In this document: positions 16,925 to 25,407 of the stretch, one piece after another
How the letters are laid out: each line of letters opens with the position of its first letter
How positions within the stretch are numbered: position 1 is the stretch's first letter
DNA from: Lysobacterales bacterium
GTDB taxonomy: Bacteria > Pseudomonadota > Gammaproteobacteria > Xanthomonadales > Ahniellaceae
Length of the DNA: 64,000 nt
Assembly (NCBI GenBank): GCA_016703225.1
Contig: JADJCM010000001.1
Location: 1,240,001-1,304,000 of the forward strand
Direction of reading: 5' to 3'
Position numbers and translations under genes: made by a program
The notes under the pieces: model-generated
What the model was told of the DNA's origin: nothing
Seen by the model: the letters and a program-made list of their open reading frames with translations, nothing else
Database searches by the model: none

Positions 16925-18574
16925 ATGCCCGCCGCCCATCCCGAGATCGCCTTTCTGCTGCGTGACTTGCGCCCGTATCGGCGCTGGCTGCTGGCCGGCG
17001 TCGCGATCGCGCTGGCCGAGAGTGCGGTGGCCTTGAGCCTGCCGTGGTTCGCCGGGCAGATTGCGGCGTCGCTGTTGCAGGGACACATCGTCGAACGTCT
17101 GCTGCTGCTGTGGATCGGCGTGCTGGCGGTGCATACCGCACTGACCATCCTGAATGCACGAGTGCTGGCGGCGTTTGCGACGCGTTATGCCGCTGCGCTC
17201 GGCGTGCGCGTATACGACCAGCTGCAGGCGCTGCCACTGGCATGGCACCAGGCGCGCAAGCGCGGCGAGGTGTTGAGCCTGCTCGGCAGCGACGTGTGGC
17301 GCGTCAGCAGTTTTGTGTCTGGCACGCTGCCGGCGCTGCTGCCGATGCTGCTCACCTGCGCCGGTGCGCTGGCGATGTTGCTGTGGATCGAACCGCGGCT
17401 CGGCCTGGTGGTGGCGGCGGCAGTGCCGGTGTATGTGCTGGCACTGAAGATCAGCGGTCGCCGTCTGCGGCCACTGGTCGATGTGTACTACCGCGAAGAC
17501 GCCGCCAAGTTTGCGATCGCCGAGCAGAACCTGTCGCTGCTGCCGCTGATCAAGGCATTCACGCGCGAGCCCGACGAGTCCGCGCGTTATGCATTGCAGA
17601 GCGAACGCGTGCGCGAACACGAACTGCATCAGCAGGCGCTTGAGTCGGCGCTGACGCCGGTGATGCGCTGGCTGACGGCGACCGCGGTGATCGCCCTGCT
17701 GTGGCTCGGTGGCCGCGGCATCGCTGCCGGCACGCTGACGCCACCGGAACTGGTCAGCCTGCTGCTGTATGGGCTGCTTATGACGCAGCCGGTGTCGCAA
17801 CTGGCCGGCGTGTGGGGACGGCTGCAGGCGACACGTGCCGCATCGCGACGCTTGATCGACGTGTTCGCCGAGTCACCTGAACCGACGGATGGCGGACGCG
17901 ACGTGACGTCGGTGCGTGGCGAGATCGCGTTCGAGTCGGTGGCGTTTGCGTATCCCGGTCGGCCACCCGTGTTCGCCGAGCTGTCCTTGCAGATCCGTGC
18001 CGGTGAAACGGTGGCGATCACCGGACGCAATGGCGCCGGCAAGAGCACACTGGCACACCTGCTGATGCGTTTCGCCGACCCGGCGGCCGGTCGCATTACG
18101 CTCGATGGCATCGACCTGCGCGAGCTGGCGCTCGCGAACTTGCGCGGGCACATCGGCCTGGTCAGCCAGCACGTGCTGCTGATGAACGACACGGTGGCGC
18201 ACAACATCGGCTACGGCCGCGTCGACGCGGATCGCGCGTCGATCGAACGCGCCGCGCGATCGGCGCATGCGCACAACTTCATCGAACGCCTGCCGCAGGG
18301 TTATGACACCGTGATCGGCGACGAGGGCGTGCGCCTGTCCGGCGGGCAGCGCCAGCGCATTGCGCTGGCACGCGCGCTGCTGAAGGATCCGGCGGTGCTG
18401 GTGCTGGACGAGGCCACGGCCATGTTCGATCCCGACGGCGAGCGCGATTTCCTGGCCGAGTGCCACGCTGTGTTGCGTCATCGCACCGTGCTGCTGATCA
18501 CCCATCGGCCGGCGAGCCTGGCGCTCGCCGACCGCGTGTTGAAGCTGGAGGACGGCACGTTGCGCGCCGTGTGA
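16925..18574 (+). CDS. ABC transporter, fused membrane and ATPase domains (RiPP exporter-like)
   Basis: A 549-residue half-transporter: six membrane helices in residues 20-305 and an ATPase domain after about 325. The ATPase has Walker A GRNGAGKST (367-375), the signature LSGGQ (471-475), Walker B VLVLDEAT, and a His switch in LLITHRP. No C39 peptidase domain is present, so leader removal would depend on the B2 protein. In lasso clusters such a protein (the D protein) exports the mature peptide. ATG 16925 was chosen; TTG 16910 is also possible. The TGA abuts the stop of the convergent lipoprotein gene (TGATCA holds both stops). Confidence 0.88.
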   Translation: MPAAHPEIAFLLRDLRPYRRWLLAGVAIALAESAVALSLPWFAGQIAASLLQGHIVERLLLLWIGVLAVHTALTILNARVLAAFATRYAAALGVRVYDQLQALPLAWHQARKRGEVLSLLGSDVWRVSSFVSGTLPALLPMLLTCAGALAMLLWIEPRLGLVVAAAVPVYVLALKISGRRLRPLVDVYYREDAAKFAIAEQNLSLLPLIKAFTREPDESARYALQSERVREHELHQQALESALTPVMRWLTATAVIALLWLGGRGIAAGTLTPPELVSLLLYGLLMTQPVSQLAGVWGRLQATRAASRRLIDVFAESPEPTDGGRDVTSVRGEIAFESVAFAYPGRPPVFAELSLQIRAGETVAITGRNGAGKSTLAHLLMRFADPAAGRITLDGIDLRELALANLRGHIGLVSQHVLLMNDTVAHNIGYGRVDADRASIERAARSAHAHNFIERLPQGYDTVIGDEGVRLSGGQRQRIALARALLKDPAVLVLDEATAMFDPDGERDFLAECHAVLRHRTVLLITHRPASLALADRVLKLEDGTLRAV

Positions 18575-20035
18575 TCAGTCGTCGTCGCGGACGATGCGTT
18601 CCAGTTGGCCGCGCGAGGAGCGGCTGCCGCCGTCGTCAGAAGATGAAGACGACGAGCTGCTGCTGCGGCTCGGAGGATCGTAACTCGGTGCCGAGCGCGG
18701 CTCGCTGCGCTGCGGTCGCTCGTAGCTGGGTTCGCTGCGCTGGAACGCCGGCTCACTGCGCTGCGGACGCTCGTAGCTGGGTTCGCTGCGCTGGAACGCC
18801 GGCTCGCTGCGTTGCGCGCGTTCATAACTCGGTTCGCTGCGCGGCGCGGCCTGATAGACCGGCTGGCTACGCTCGATCGACCGCGAGTAGCTGCGCTCGG
18901 CCGGTGCGCTCGGCTGGTACACCTCGCGCTGTTCGATGTTGCGGCTGCGATAGGCCTCGCGGGTGCGCGACTCGTATTGCGGCTGCGGCGTGCTCGGCAT
19001 GCCCGTACTGCGCCCGCCGCGGTAATAGCGGTCTTCGCTGACGCTGGTCGAGTCGGAGGGTTCCATCTCGCGCTCGTCATGGATGCGGCTGCGCTCGCTG
19101 GCGCGATCGTAGCTGCGCGTATTCGGAGCCGGGGCGACGTAGCCATCGTTGCGCGGGACCTCACGCTGGTAACCGCGCTGCGTGCGTGGCTGCGTGCCAT
19201 TGTCCGGGTAGGACGAAGCGCGGCCGCGGCTATCGACACCGTTGCTGCCGCGGCCGTAGGGGTCACGTGTCGGAGCGCCGGCGGCATCCTGTCCGATGAA
19301 GCCGCGGTAGTTGCGACCGTCCGCGCCGTAGGGCTGGATGTCGTTCCAGTCGCGCGTGCCGCGCTCGAACGGCAGGGTGCCGCCGCGCGAATGCAGCTGG
19401 CGCGCCTGCAGCGGATCGACGATCGAACCGGGCTGCGCCGAGGCGCCGTAATAGGTCTGCGCCGCACCGCGGGCACCGGTGACGCGCGCCAGGTACTGCG
19501 CTTCGTTGCGCGCGCTGCCATAGCGCGGCAGGTAGTGATTGCCGTAGTAGCGCTGGCGACTGGCGGCGCGGTCGCGACCATAGTCCCACCAGTCGTAGTA
19601 GTGGTCGGCATGGCTGTACCGATACGGCGAGTAGGCCTGGTAATACGGCCAGCTGTGCCAGCCGACGTTCAGCCCGAAGTAGGTGCGCGGGAAGAAGGCG
19701 ACACCGTAGTAGAAGCCGGGGCTCCAATAGGGGTCGTAGTAGTGGCGGTAGGTCGGCCACAGCACCGAGTAGTAGCTGTTGTAGACGAAGTAGTCCGGGG
19801 AACCCCAGTTGGCGCGGCCGTAGCCGGCGCTACCGTAGCGGTAACTGACGTCGTAGTCGTTGTAGTAGACCCGATTGCCGTAGCGGTCGTAGTAGTAACG
19901 GGCGCCGCGGTAACGATCATCGTAGCGATCGTCGTAATAGCCATCGCGGTCGTGATACGCGTAGTCGTCGTAGGTCACGCAGCCACCGAGCAGGCTGGAA
20001 ACGGCGATCAGGGCAAGGGCGGCAAGACGTTTCAT
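18575..20035 (-). CDS. Tyr-rich, repeat-bearing lipoprotein
   Basis: A 486-residue predicted lipoprotein. MKRLAALALIAVSSLLGGC is a signal peptide with a lipobox ending at Cys19. Residues 20-160 are extremely rich in Tyr, Asp and Arg; the middle is low-complexity; and residues 390-450 contain three 17-residue repeats (Ser-Glu-Pro-Ser-Tyr-Glu-Arg-Pro-Gln type), followed by a run of serines near 465. No known domain is recognised. The ATG at 20035 was chosen because a longer frame from 20086 would hide the signal peptide. The function is unknown; a cell-surface or envelope role is inferred from the lipobox. Confidence 0.8.
   Translation of the reverse strand: MKRLAALALIAVSSLLGGCVTYDDYAYHDRDGYYDDRYDDRYRGARYYYDRYGNRVYYNDYDVSYRYGSAGYGRANWGSPDYFVYNSYYSVLWPTYRHYYDPYWSPGFYYGVAFFPRTYFGLNVGWHSWPYYQAYSPYRYSHADHYYDWWDYGRDRAASRQRYYGNHYLPRYGSARNEAQYLARVTGARGAAQTYYGASAQPGSIVDPLQARQLHSRGGTLPFERGTRDWNDIQPYGADGRNYRGFIGQDAAGAPTRDPYGRGSNGVDSRGRASSYPDNGTQPRTQRGYQREVPRNDGYVAPAPNTRSYDRASERSRIHDEREMEPSDSTSVSEDRYYRGGRSTGMPSTPQPQYESRTREAYRSRNIEQREVYQPSAPAERSYSRSIERSQPVYQAAPRSEPSYERAQRSEPAFQRSEPSYERPQRSEPAFQRSEPSYERPQRSEPRSAPSYDPPSRSSSSSSSSSDDGGSRSSRGQLERIVRDDD
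18699..18851. repeat. Three tandem 51-bp repeats within the lipoprotein gene
   Basis: Three in-frame copies of a 51-base unit lie at 18699-18749, 18750-18800 and 18801-18851. The first two differ by only two bases; the third has diverged, mainly in its second half. Each encodes 17 residues with two Arg-Ser-Glu-Pro blocks. The unit length is a multiple of three, so copy-number change would alter protein length without breaking the frame. Confidence 0.9.
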
Positions 20036-20193
20036 GGCAATCCCCGTGATGTGCGCGGTGAGTGTGGCGCAACGGGGTGAATTCATCCTGAACTTTTCCG
20101 GGGCTGGCCAACGCCGTTCAGCGCCGCGTGCGCTTGCCGGCGCGCGCCGTCGGCGCCAGCATCGCGTCCTCGCTGTTCGAAGGCGCCGTGGTC

Positions 20194-20730
20194 ATGACCT
20201 TGAAGCTTGCTCCCGACTGGCAGACGAGCCAGTGGTTCAACTCGCCGCCACTGCGGCTGGATGCGCTACGCGGCCGCGTGGTCGTGCTCGAGGTGTTCCA
20301 GATGCTGTGCCCGGGCTGCGTCTCGCATGCGCTGCCGCAGGCGCTCGAAATCGCGCAGACGTTCCGGCCCGAGGAGGTTGCCGTGGTCGGCCTGCACAGC
20401 GTGTTCGAGCATCACGAAGCGATGACGCCGGTCGCACTCGCCGCCTTCCTGCAAGAGTACCGAATCAGCTTCCCGGTCGGCATCGACCAGGCGGTCGCCG
20501 GTTCGCCGATCCCGGCAACGATGCAGGCGTATGCGATGCAAGGCACGCCGACCACGATCCTGATCGACCGCGCCGGCCGCCTGCGCCTGCAGCATTTCGG
20601 GCGACTGCGCGACCTCGCCATCGGCGCGCAGGTCGCGGCCCTGGTGGGCGAAGCGCCGCTGACTGCCAACGCGTCTGGCAGTACCCCAGGCGCCGGGTGC
20701 GACGAGCACGGCTGCCCGCTGCCGGGCTGA
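20194..20730 (+). CDS. Thioredoxin-fold redoxin (TlpA/AhpC-like)
   Basis: A 178-residue protein with a thioredoxin-like fold. The active-site Cys-Pro-Gly-Cys is at residues 39-42 (FQMLCPGCVSHALPQALE); a GTPTTILID cis-Pro segment is near residue 132. No signal peptide is visible from the ATG at 20194, so a cytoplasmic place is likely unless the start lies further up (an in-frame ATG at 20128). The tail contains two extra cysteines (GCDEHGC), unusual for the family, possibly a metal or disulfide site. The substrate is unknown. It precedes rsmG by 31 bases. Confidence 0.8.
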   Translation: MTLKLAPDWQTSQWFNSPPLRLDALRGRVVVLEVFQMLCPGCVSHALPQALEIAQTFRPEEVAVVGLHSVFEHHEAMTPVALAAFLQEYRISFPVGIDQAVAGSPIPATMQAYAMQGTPTTILIDRAGRLRLQHFGRLRDLAIGAQVAALVGEAPLTANASGSTPGAGCDEHGCPLPG

Positions 20731-20761
20731 CGCGTCGTCGCGCCGCCGCCATACTGGCGCG

Positions 20762-21406
20762 ATGGAACTCTCGCCCGTGATCGCCGCGCTGCGGCCGAAA
20801 CTGCTAGCCGCACTCGCCTCGATGCATCTGCCGCAGGATGAACTGCACGTCGGTCGTTGGCTCGGTTACCTCGAACTGCTGCTGAAGTGGAACCAGGCCT
20901 ACAACCTGACCGCGATTCGCGACCCGGCCGAGATGCTGACGCGGCATCTGCTCGATTCGCTGGCGATGGCGCCGCTGTGGACCGAAGCCGAGTTGGCCGA
21001 CATGGGCGCCGGCGCCGGCCTGCCCGGGCTGCCGCTGGCGATCCTGCATCCCGAGCGGCGGGTGGTGCTGATCGAGTCGAACGGCAAGAAGACGCGCTTC
21101 ATGCGCGAAGTGAAGCGCTCGCTCGGGCTGGACCAGGTCGAGGTAGTCGAAGCCCGCGCCGAGGCGTATCGCCCACCCGCCCCGCTCGCCGCCGCCACCG
21201 CGCGGGCGGTCGCGCCGATCTCCGAACTCGCCGGCTGGTGCCACGACTGGCTTGCCCCCGGCGGCCGCCTGCTGGCCATGAAGGGCCCGGGATACGCCGA
21301 GGAATTGGCGGCCCTTCCGCCTGGCTACCGCCTTGTCGCCGTGCATCCGCTGACTGTGCCCGGGCTGGATGGGGAACGGGTGTTGGTGGAGTTGCGGCGG
21401 GTCTGA
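20762..21406 (+). CDS. rsmG: 16S rRNA (guanine-527 N7)-methyltransferase
   Basis: A 214-residue SAM-dependent methyltransferase (formerly GidB) modifying G527 of 16S rRNA. The hallmarks are KWNQAYNLTAIRDPAEMLTRH in the N-terminal part, the SAM loop MGAGAGLPGLPLAI near residue 80, and the SNGKKTRFMREV helix. Length is normal. The usual neighbour mnmG is absent here; instead the gene is followed by parA and parB. Start ATG at 20762 agrees with the family N-terminus. Confidence 0.95.
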   Translation: MELSPVIAALRPKLLAALASMHLPQDELHVGRWLGYLELLLKWNQAYNLTAIRDPAEMLTRHLLDSLAMAPLWTEAELADMGAGAGLPGLPLAILHPERRVVLIESNGKKTRFMREVKRSLGLDQVEVVEARAEAYRPPAPLAAATARAVAPISELAGWCHDWLAPGGRLLAMKGPGYAEELAALPPGYRLVAVHPLTVPGLDGERVLVELRRV

Positions 21407-21411
21407 ACCCT

Positions 21412-21430
21412 CCCGGGGCGTTGCCCCGGG
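21412..21430. terminator. GC-rich hairpin after rsmG
   Basis: The sequence CCCGGGGC, loop GTT, GCCCCGGG is a perfect 8-bp stem 6 bases after the rsmG stop. The following bases are pyrimidine-rich (CTCCTGTTCTGTTC) but lack a proper T run, so termination may be partial. Confidence 0.5.
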
Positions 21431-21469
21431 CTCCTGTTCTGTTCGTGGCGCGCCTTTGGCGCTCGCATG

Positions 21470-21487
21470 CGTGGGTCGCGACCCACG
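21470..21487. repeat. 18-bp perfect palindrome before parA
   Basis: CGTGGGTCGCGACCCACG is its own reverse complement over 18 bases and lies 64 bases before the parA start. It may be an operator for the parAB operon or part of a dispersed intergenic repeat; no second copy was noticed in the window. Confidence 0.55.
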
Positions 21488-21550
21488 GGTCACGCCTGCA
21501 GGTATCATGCCCGGCCTTGCGCCCTGCGGCGCGCCCGACCTGTCCCGTCC

Positions 21551-22345
21551 ATGACCCGCATCATCGCTGTCGCAAACCAGAAGGGTGGCGTCGGCAAGAC
21601 CACGACGAGTGTCAACCTCGCCGCTGCGCTGGCCGAAGCGCGGCGCAAGGTGTTGTTGATCGATCTGGATCCGCAGGGCAATGCGACGATGGCGAGCGGC
21701 GTCGACAAGGCCACGGCCAAGCCGAACGGTTGTGAGGTCTTGCTGGAGGAAGTGCCGCTCGAGGCCGCGCTGGTGGCGACGACCGGCGGTTTCGACCTGT
21801 TGCCCGGCAGTGCCGACCTGACCGCGGCCGAAGTGCGCATGATGGACGAGATCGCGCGCGAGACCCGCCTGCGCAGCCTGCTCGAACCGATCCGCGATCG
21901 CTATCACTTCGTGCTGATCGACTGCCCGCCTTCGCTGAACCTGCTGACGTTGAACGCGCTCACCGCCGCCGACGGCGTGCTGGTGCCGATGCAGTGCGAG
22001 TATTTCGCGCTCGAAGGCCTGACCGCACTGCTGAACACGATCAAGGCGGTGAAGACGCGGCTGAATCCGAAGCTCGAGCTCGAGGGCATCCTGCGCACCA
22101 TGTTCGACCTGCGCAACAACCTCGGCAACGATGTCTCGAACCAGCTGGTGAAGCATTTCGGCGACAAGGTGTTCCGCACCGTGGTGCCGCGCAACGTGCG
22201 CCTGGCGGAAGCGCCGTCGCATGGCCTGCCGATCTCGATGTACGACCGCGAGTCGCGCGGCGCCATCGCCTATCTCGGCCTGGCCGGGGAAATGCTGCGC
22301 CACGAGCGCACTGCCAAGCCGGCGGCAGCCGGCACGACGAACTGA
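21551..22345 (+). CDS. parA: Chromosome partitioning ATPase ParA
   Basis: A 264-residue ParA-family ATPase (Soj-like) that drives segregation of ParB-parS complexes. The N-terminus MTRIIAVANQKGGVGKTTT carries the deviant Walker A motif (residues 11-18); LLIDLDPQGNAT and LIDCPPSLNLLT are the A-prime and Walker B elements. No N-terminal DNA-binding extension is present, as expected for chromosomal ParA. ATG 21551 was chosen because longer frames add residues unlike the family. parB follows after 10 bases, and parS-like sites lie in recF about 17 kb away. Confidence 0.95.
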   Translation: MTRIIAVANQKGGVGKTTTSVNLAAALAEARRKVLLIDLDPQGNATMASGVDKATAKPNGCEVLLEEVPLEAALVATTGGFDLLPGSADLTAAEVRMMDEIARETRLRSLLEPIRDRYHFVLIDCPPSLNLLTLNALTAADGVLVPMQCEYFALEGLTALLNTIKAVKTRLNPKLELEGILRTMFDLRNNLGNDVSNQLVKHFGDKVFRTVVPRNVRLAEAPSHGLPISMYDRESRGAIAYLGLAGEMLRHERTAKPAAAGTTN

Positions 22346-22355
22346 CGGAGTCCGC

Positions 22356-23240
22356 ATGGCGACCAAGAAACTGCGCGGCCTCGGCCGCGGCCTCGACGCC
22401 CTGCTCGGCATCGACACCAGCGGCGGCGATGCGAACGAGAACGCAGGGGGCGGCGAGCTGCGCCAGCTTCCCGCCAACCAGTTGCAACCGGGTCGCTACC
22501 AGCCGCGCACCGGCATGGACCCGGAGCGCCTGACCGAACTCGCCGAGTCGATCAAGGCCCAGGGCGTGATCCAGCCGATCGTGGTGCGTGCGATCGGCCG
22601 CGACCGCTACGAGATCATCGCTGGCGAGCGCCGCTGGCGCGCAGCGCAACAAGCCGGCCTGGCCGACGTGCCGGCGGTCGTGCGGGAAGTGCCGGACCAG
22701 GCCGCGATCGCGATGGCGCTGATCGAGAACATCCAGCGCGAGGACCTGAATCCGCTCGAGGAAGCCGGAGCGCTCAAGCGCCTGATCGACGAGTTCACGC
22801 TCACCCACCAGCAGGCCGCGGAAGCGGTCGGCCGTTCGCGTGCAGCGGTGAGCAACCTGCTGCGCCTGCTCGAGCTGCCGGAAGCCGTGCGCACCCTGCT
22901 CGAGAAGCACCGACTCGAGATGGGCCACGCGCGTGCGCTGATCACCCTCGCTCCAGCGCGCGCCACCGCCCTCGCCTTGGCCGCGGCTGACGGCGGCTGG
23001 AGCGTGCGCGAACTCGAAGAACGCGTGCGCAACGAGCAGGCCGCGAAGACCGCAGGCAAGCCCGAAGGCAAGAAGAAGCCCGGTGGCGCCGACCCCAACA
23101 TTTCCCGCCTCGAACAGGACCTGTCCGAGAAGCTGGCCACCCGCGTCAGCATCCAGCACGCACGCAATGGCCGCGGCAAGCTGGTCATCGCCTACCACTC
23201 GCTGGACGAACTCGACGGCATCCTCGAACGCATCCGCTGA
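22356..23240 (+). CDS. parB: Chromosome partitioning protein ParB
   Basis: A 294-residue ParB/Spo0J protein that binds parS and spreads as a CTP-dependent clamp. The N-terminus MATKKLRGLGRGLDALLG is the ParA-contacting segment; the CTP-binding arginine patch GERRWRAAQ is at residues 90-98; IENIQREDLNPLEEA follows; and the helix-turn-helix lies at about 148-172 (LTHQQAAEAVGRSRAAVSN). The C-terminal dimerisation part ends at ILERIR. A Shine-Dalgarno ACGGAG lies just before the ATG. Confidence 0.96.
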   Translation: MATKKLRGLGRGLDALLGIDTSGGDANENAGGGELRQLPANQLQPGRYQPRTGMDPERLTELAESIKAQGVIQPIVVRAIGRDRYEIIAGERRWRAAQQAGLADVPAVVREVPDQAAIAMALIENIQREDLNPLEEAGALKRLIDEFTLTHQQAAEAVGRSRAAVSNLLRLLELPEAVRTLLEKHRLEMGHARALITLAPARATALALAAADGGWSVRELEERVRNEQAAKTAGKPEGKKKPGGADPNISRLEQDLSEKLATRVSIQHARNGRGKLVIAYHSLDELDGILERIR

Positions 23241-23293
23241 GCACGGCGGCGCATTCGGTGAAAGAATTCGGCCCCTGAGCGGGTCTTGGGGGC

Positions 23294-23812
23294 ATGGTGA
23301 GCAAACAGTCCCAGTTCGATGCCTTGGTGCGCGCGACCAGCGCCGACCTGTATCGCTTCGCGTTCTGGCTGTGCGGCAACGAGGCCCTGGCGCAGGACCT
23401 CACCCAGGAGACCTATCTGCGCGCCTGGCGTTCGCTCGACAACCTGCGCGAGACCGCCGCCGCAAAGGCCTGGCTGATCACCATCCTGCGCCGCGAGCAT
23501 GCGCGTTTGTACGAGCGCAAGACGCCGGCATTCGAGCCGATCGACGCGGTGCAGTTGCCGGAGTCCGAGCTGCCGTCGCCCGATCAGCTCGGCGACGATG
23601 CACTGGTACGCCGCGCGATGGCGAAACTCGATGCGAAGTATCGCGAGCCGCTGCTGATGCAGGTCCTCGGCGGTTTCAGCTGCGAGGAAATCGCAGCCGA
23701 GCTCGGCGTCTCGCCGGGAGCGGTAATGACCCAGGTGTTCCGCGCCCGCCAGAAGTTGAAGGCGGCCCTGGGCGGCTATGGCGAGGAGGCCAAGGTCTAT
23801 GAACTGCCTTGA
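23294..23812 (+). CDS. ECF sigma factor (RpoE-like)
   Basis: A 172-residue group IV sigma factor. Region 2 spans residues 8-72, with the core-binding stretch DLYRFAFWLCGNEALAQDLTQE; region 4 is at about 115-160, with the helix-turn-helix FSCEEIAAELGVSPGAVMTQ. The next gene, overlapping by 14 bases, encodes a DUF3379 membrane protein that is probably its anti-sigma partner. A GGGGG Shine-Dalgarno lies before the ATG. Target promoters are unknown. Confidence 0.9.
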   Translation: MVSKQSQFDALVRATSADLYRFAFWLCGNEALAQDLTQETYLRAWRSLDNLRETAAAKAWLITILRREHARLYERKTPAFEPIDAVQLPESELPSPDQLGDDALVRRAMAKLDAKYREPLLMQVLGGFSCEEIAAELGVSPGAVMTQVFRARQKLKAALGGYGEEAKVYELP

Positions 23813-24524
23813 GTTCCGCCGCGCCATCGGCACCGATCCGCGCAATCTCGACGAGACTGCTGACGCGCATCGCGTGCAGTGCGCGCGCTGCAGCGACGCG
23901 CTACAGCGCGCGCTCGGCTTTGAGCGCACGCTTTCCGCCGCATTCGCGGTGCCGGTGCCGGAAGGGCTTGCCGACCGGCTGCTGCTGGCCCAGATCACCG
24001 CCACCCGCCACGAACCTGCGCGCCCGCGCTGGCGAAACTGGTCGTTGGCCGCCGCGCTGCTGTTGAGCATCGGCCTCGGCGCGGCCTTTGCCTGGCGCTG
24101 GATCGGCCTGAACGCACCGATGTCGGACCTCGCGATCGCCCATCTCGCGCACGAGCCGGTCGCGCTCTCCTCGCGCGCAATCGTCGCCGAGGATGATGTC
24201 CGCGCCCTGTTCGCGGCGCTTGGTGCACCGCTGCGCCACGCTCCGGGAACCGTTCACTATCTGATGAATTGTCCGCTCGGCCACCATCGCGTGGCGCACC
24301 TGGTGCTTCAGCGCGAACACGGGCCGGTCACCGCGCTCTATGTGCCACGCGTGCATGAGCCACGGCAGGACTTCAACCGAGCCGGCGTGCGTGGTCGTGA
24401 ACTTCCGGTAGCGGATGGCACGCTAATCCTGCTTGCCGCCAGCGACCGCGAGTTCGACGCCATCGGCGCCGAGTTTCAGTACGCGTTCGGCGCTGGCGAC
24501 AGCGGTGCGGTGGGCGCGCCTTGA
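23799..24524 (+). CDS. DUF3379 membrane protein, putative anti-sigma factor
   Basis: A 241-residue DUF3379 protein. The N-terminus MNCLEFRRAIGTDPRNLDE followed by a Cys pair (QCARC) resembles a zinc-type anti-sigma domain, and PVPEGLADRLLLAQ is the family signature. One membrane helix is at about residues 78-98. The C-terminal periplasmic half has no known motif. It starts at ATG 23799 inside the sigma gene, with GAGGAG upstream. Binding to the sigma factor is inferred from pairing and topology. Confidence 0.8.
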   Translation: MNCLEFRRAIGTDPRNLDETADAHRVQCARCSDALQRALGFERTLSAAFAVPVPEGLADRLLLAQITATRHEPARPRWRNWSLAAALLLSIGLGAAFAWRWIGLNAPMSDLAIAHLAHEPVALSSRAIVAEDDVRALFAALGAPLRHAPGTVHYLMNCPLGHHRVAHLVLQREHGPVTALYVPRVHEPRQDFNRAGVRGRELPVADGTLILLAASDREFDAIGAEFQYAFGAGDSGAVGAP

Positions 24525-24613
24525 TCGGTTTCGGGGTGGCGGGCGCGCCGGCCATCGGCTAGCGTCTGCAGCCTTGGCGCCGCACCCGCGGTGCCGTCGC
24601 ACAGGTCGTCCGC

Positions 24614-25345
24614 GTGTCCACACCCGATCTCTCCGTCGTCGTCCCGGTATTCAACGAGCGCGACAACGTCCCGACCCTGGTTGACGAAATCGTCAACGCG
24701 CTGCGCGGGCGCATCGCCTTCGAGATCGTCTACGTCGACGACCACAGCCGCGACGATACCTTGGCCGTGCTGACCTCGCTGCTGGCGCGGGTACCGGAGC
24801 TGCGCGTGCTGCATCACGTCACGCAAAGCGGTCAGAGCACCGCGGTGCGCAACGGTGTCAAGGCGGCGCGCGGCGGCTGGATCGCCACCCTCGACGGTGA
24901 TGGCCAGAACGATCCGGCCGACATCCCGAAGCTGCTCGAGGCGCGCACCGCAGCGGATGCGCAGACCAAGCTCTTCGCCGGCTGGCGCGTGCAGCGGCGC
25001 GATACCGGCAGCAAGCGTCTCGCCTCGAAGCTGGCGAATGCACTGCGCAGCCGCCTGCTCCGCGACGCCACGCCCGACACCGGCTGCGGCATCAAGCTGT
25101 TCGAACGCGAGGCGTTTCTGGATCTGCCCTACTTCGACCACATGCACCGCTACCTGCCGGCGCTGATGCAGCGCGCGGGCTGGAACACGCAGAGCGTGCC
25201 GGTGAACCATCGCCCGCGCAGCGCCGGCGTCTCCAAGTACAACAACCTCCAGCGCGCCCTGGTCGGCATCGCCGACCTGCGTGGCGTGGCCTGGTTGATC
25301 CGGCGCGCGAAGCGCAGCGTCGTAGAAGAAATTTCCAACGGCTGA
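24614..25345 (+). CDS. GT2 glycosyltransferase, dolichol-phosphate-mannose synthase type
   Basis: A 243-residue family 2 glycosyltransferase. The N-terminus reads LSVVVPVFNERDNVPTLV; YVDDHSRDDT and the catalytic DGDGQNDP follow, all typical of DPM1/ArnC-like enzymes that charge polyprenyl phosphate with a sugar. It lacks the two C-terminal membrane helices of ArnC. GTG start at 24614. The next gene encodes an LAB_N protein, a frequent partner of such enzymes in lipid-A or glycan modification; no ArnT-like transferase follows here. Confidence 0.85.
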   Translation: MSTPDLSVVVPVFNERDNVPTLVDEIVNALRGRIAFEIVYVDDHSRDDTLAVLTSLLARVPELRVLHHVTQSGQSTAVRNGVKAARGGWIATLDGDGQNDPADIPKLLEARTAADAQTKLFAGWRVQRRDTGSKRLASKLANALRSRLLRDATPDTGCGIKLFEREAFLDLPYFDHMHRYLPALMQRAGWNTQSVPVNHRPRSAGVSKYNNLQRALVGIADLRGVAWLIRRAKRSVVEEISNG

Positions 25346-25407
25346 GCCGCTAAGCTGGGCGACTTTTCCGGGCGCATCCACCGCGTCCGCTATACACCGG
25401 ATGGGTC

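Noticed and set aside
18699..18851. Tandem repeats considered as a CRISPR array
   Set aside because: The repeats are contiguous without spacers, in frame, and encode a protein repeat.
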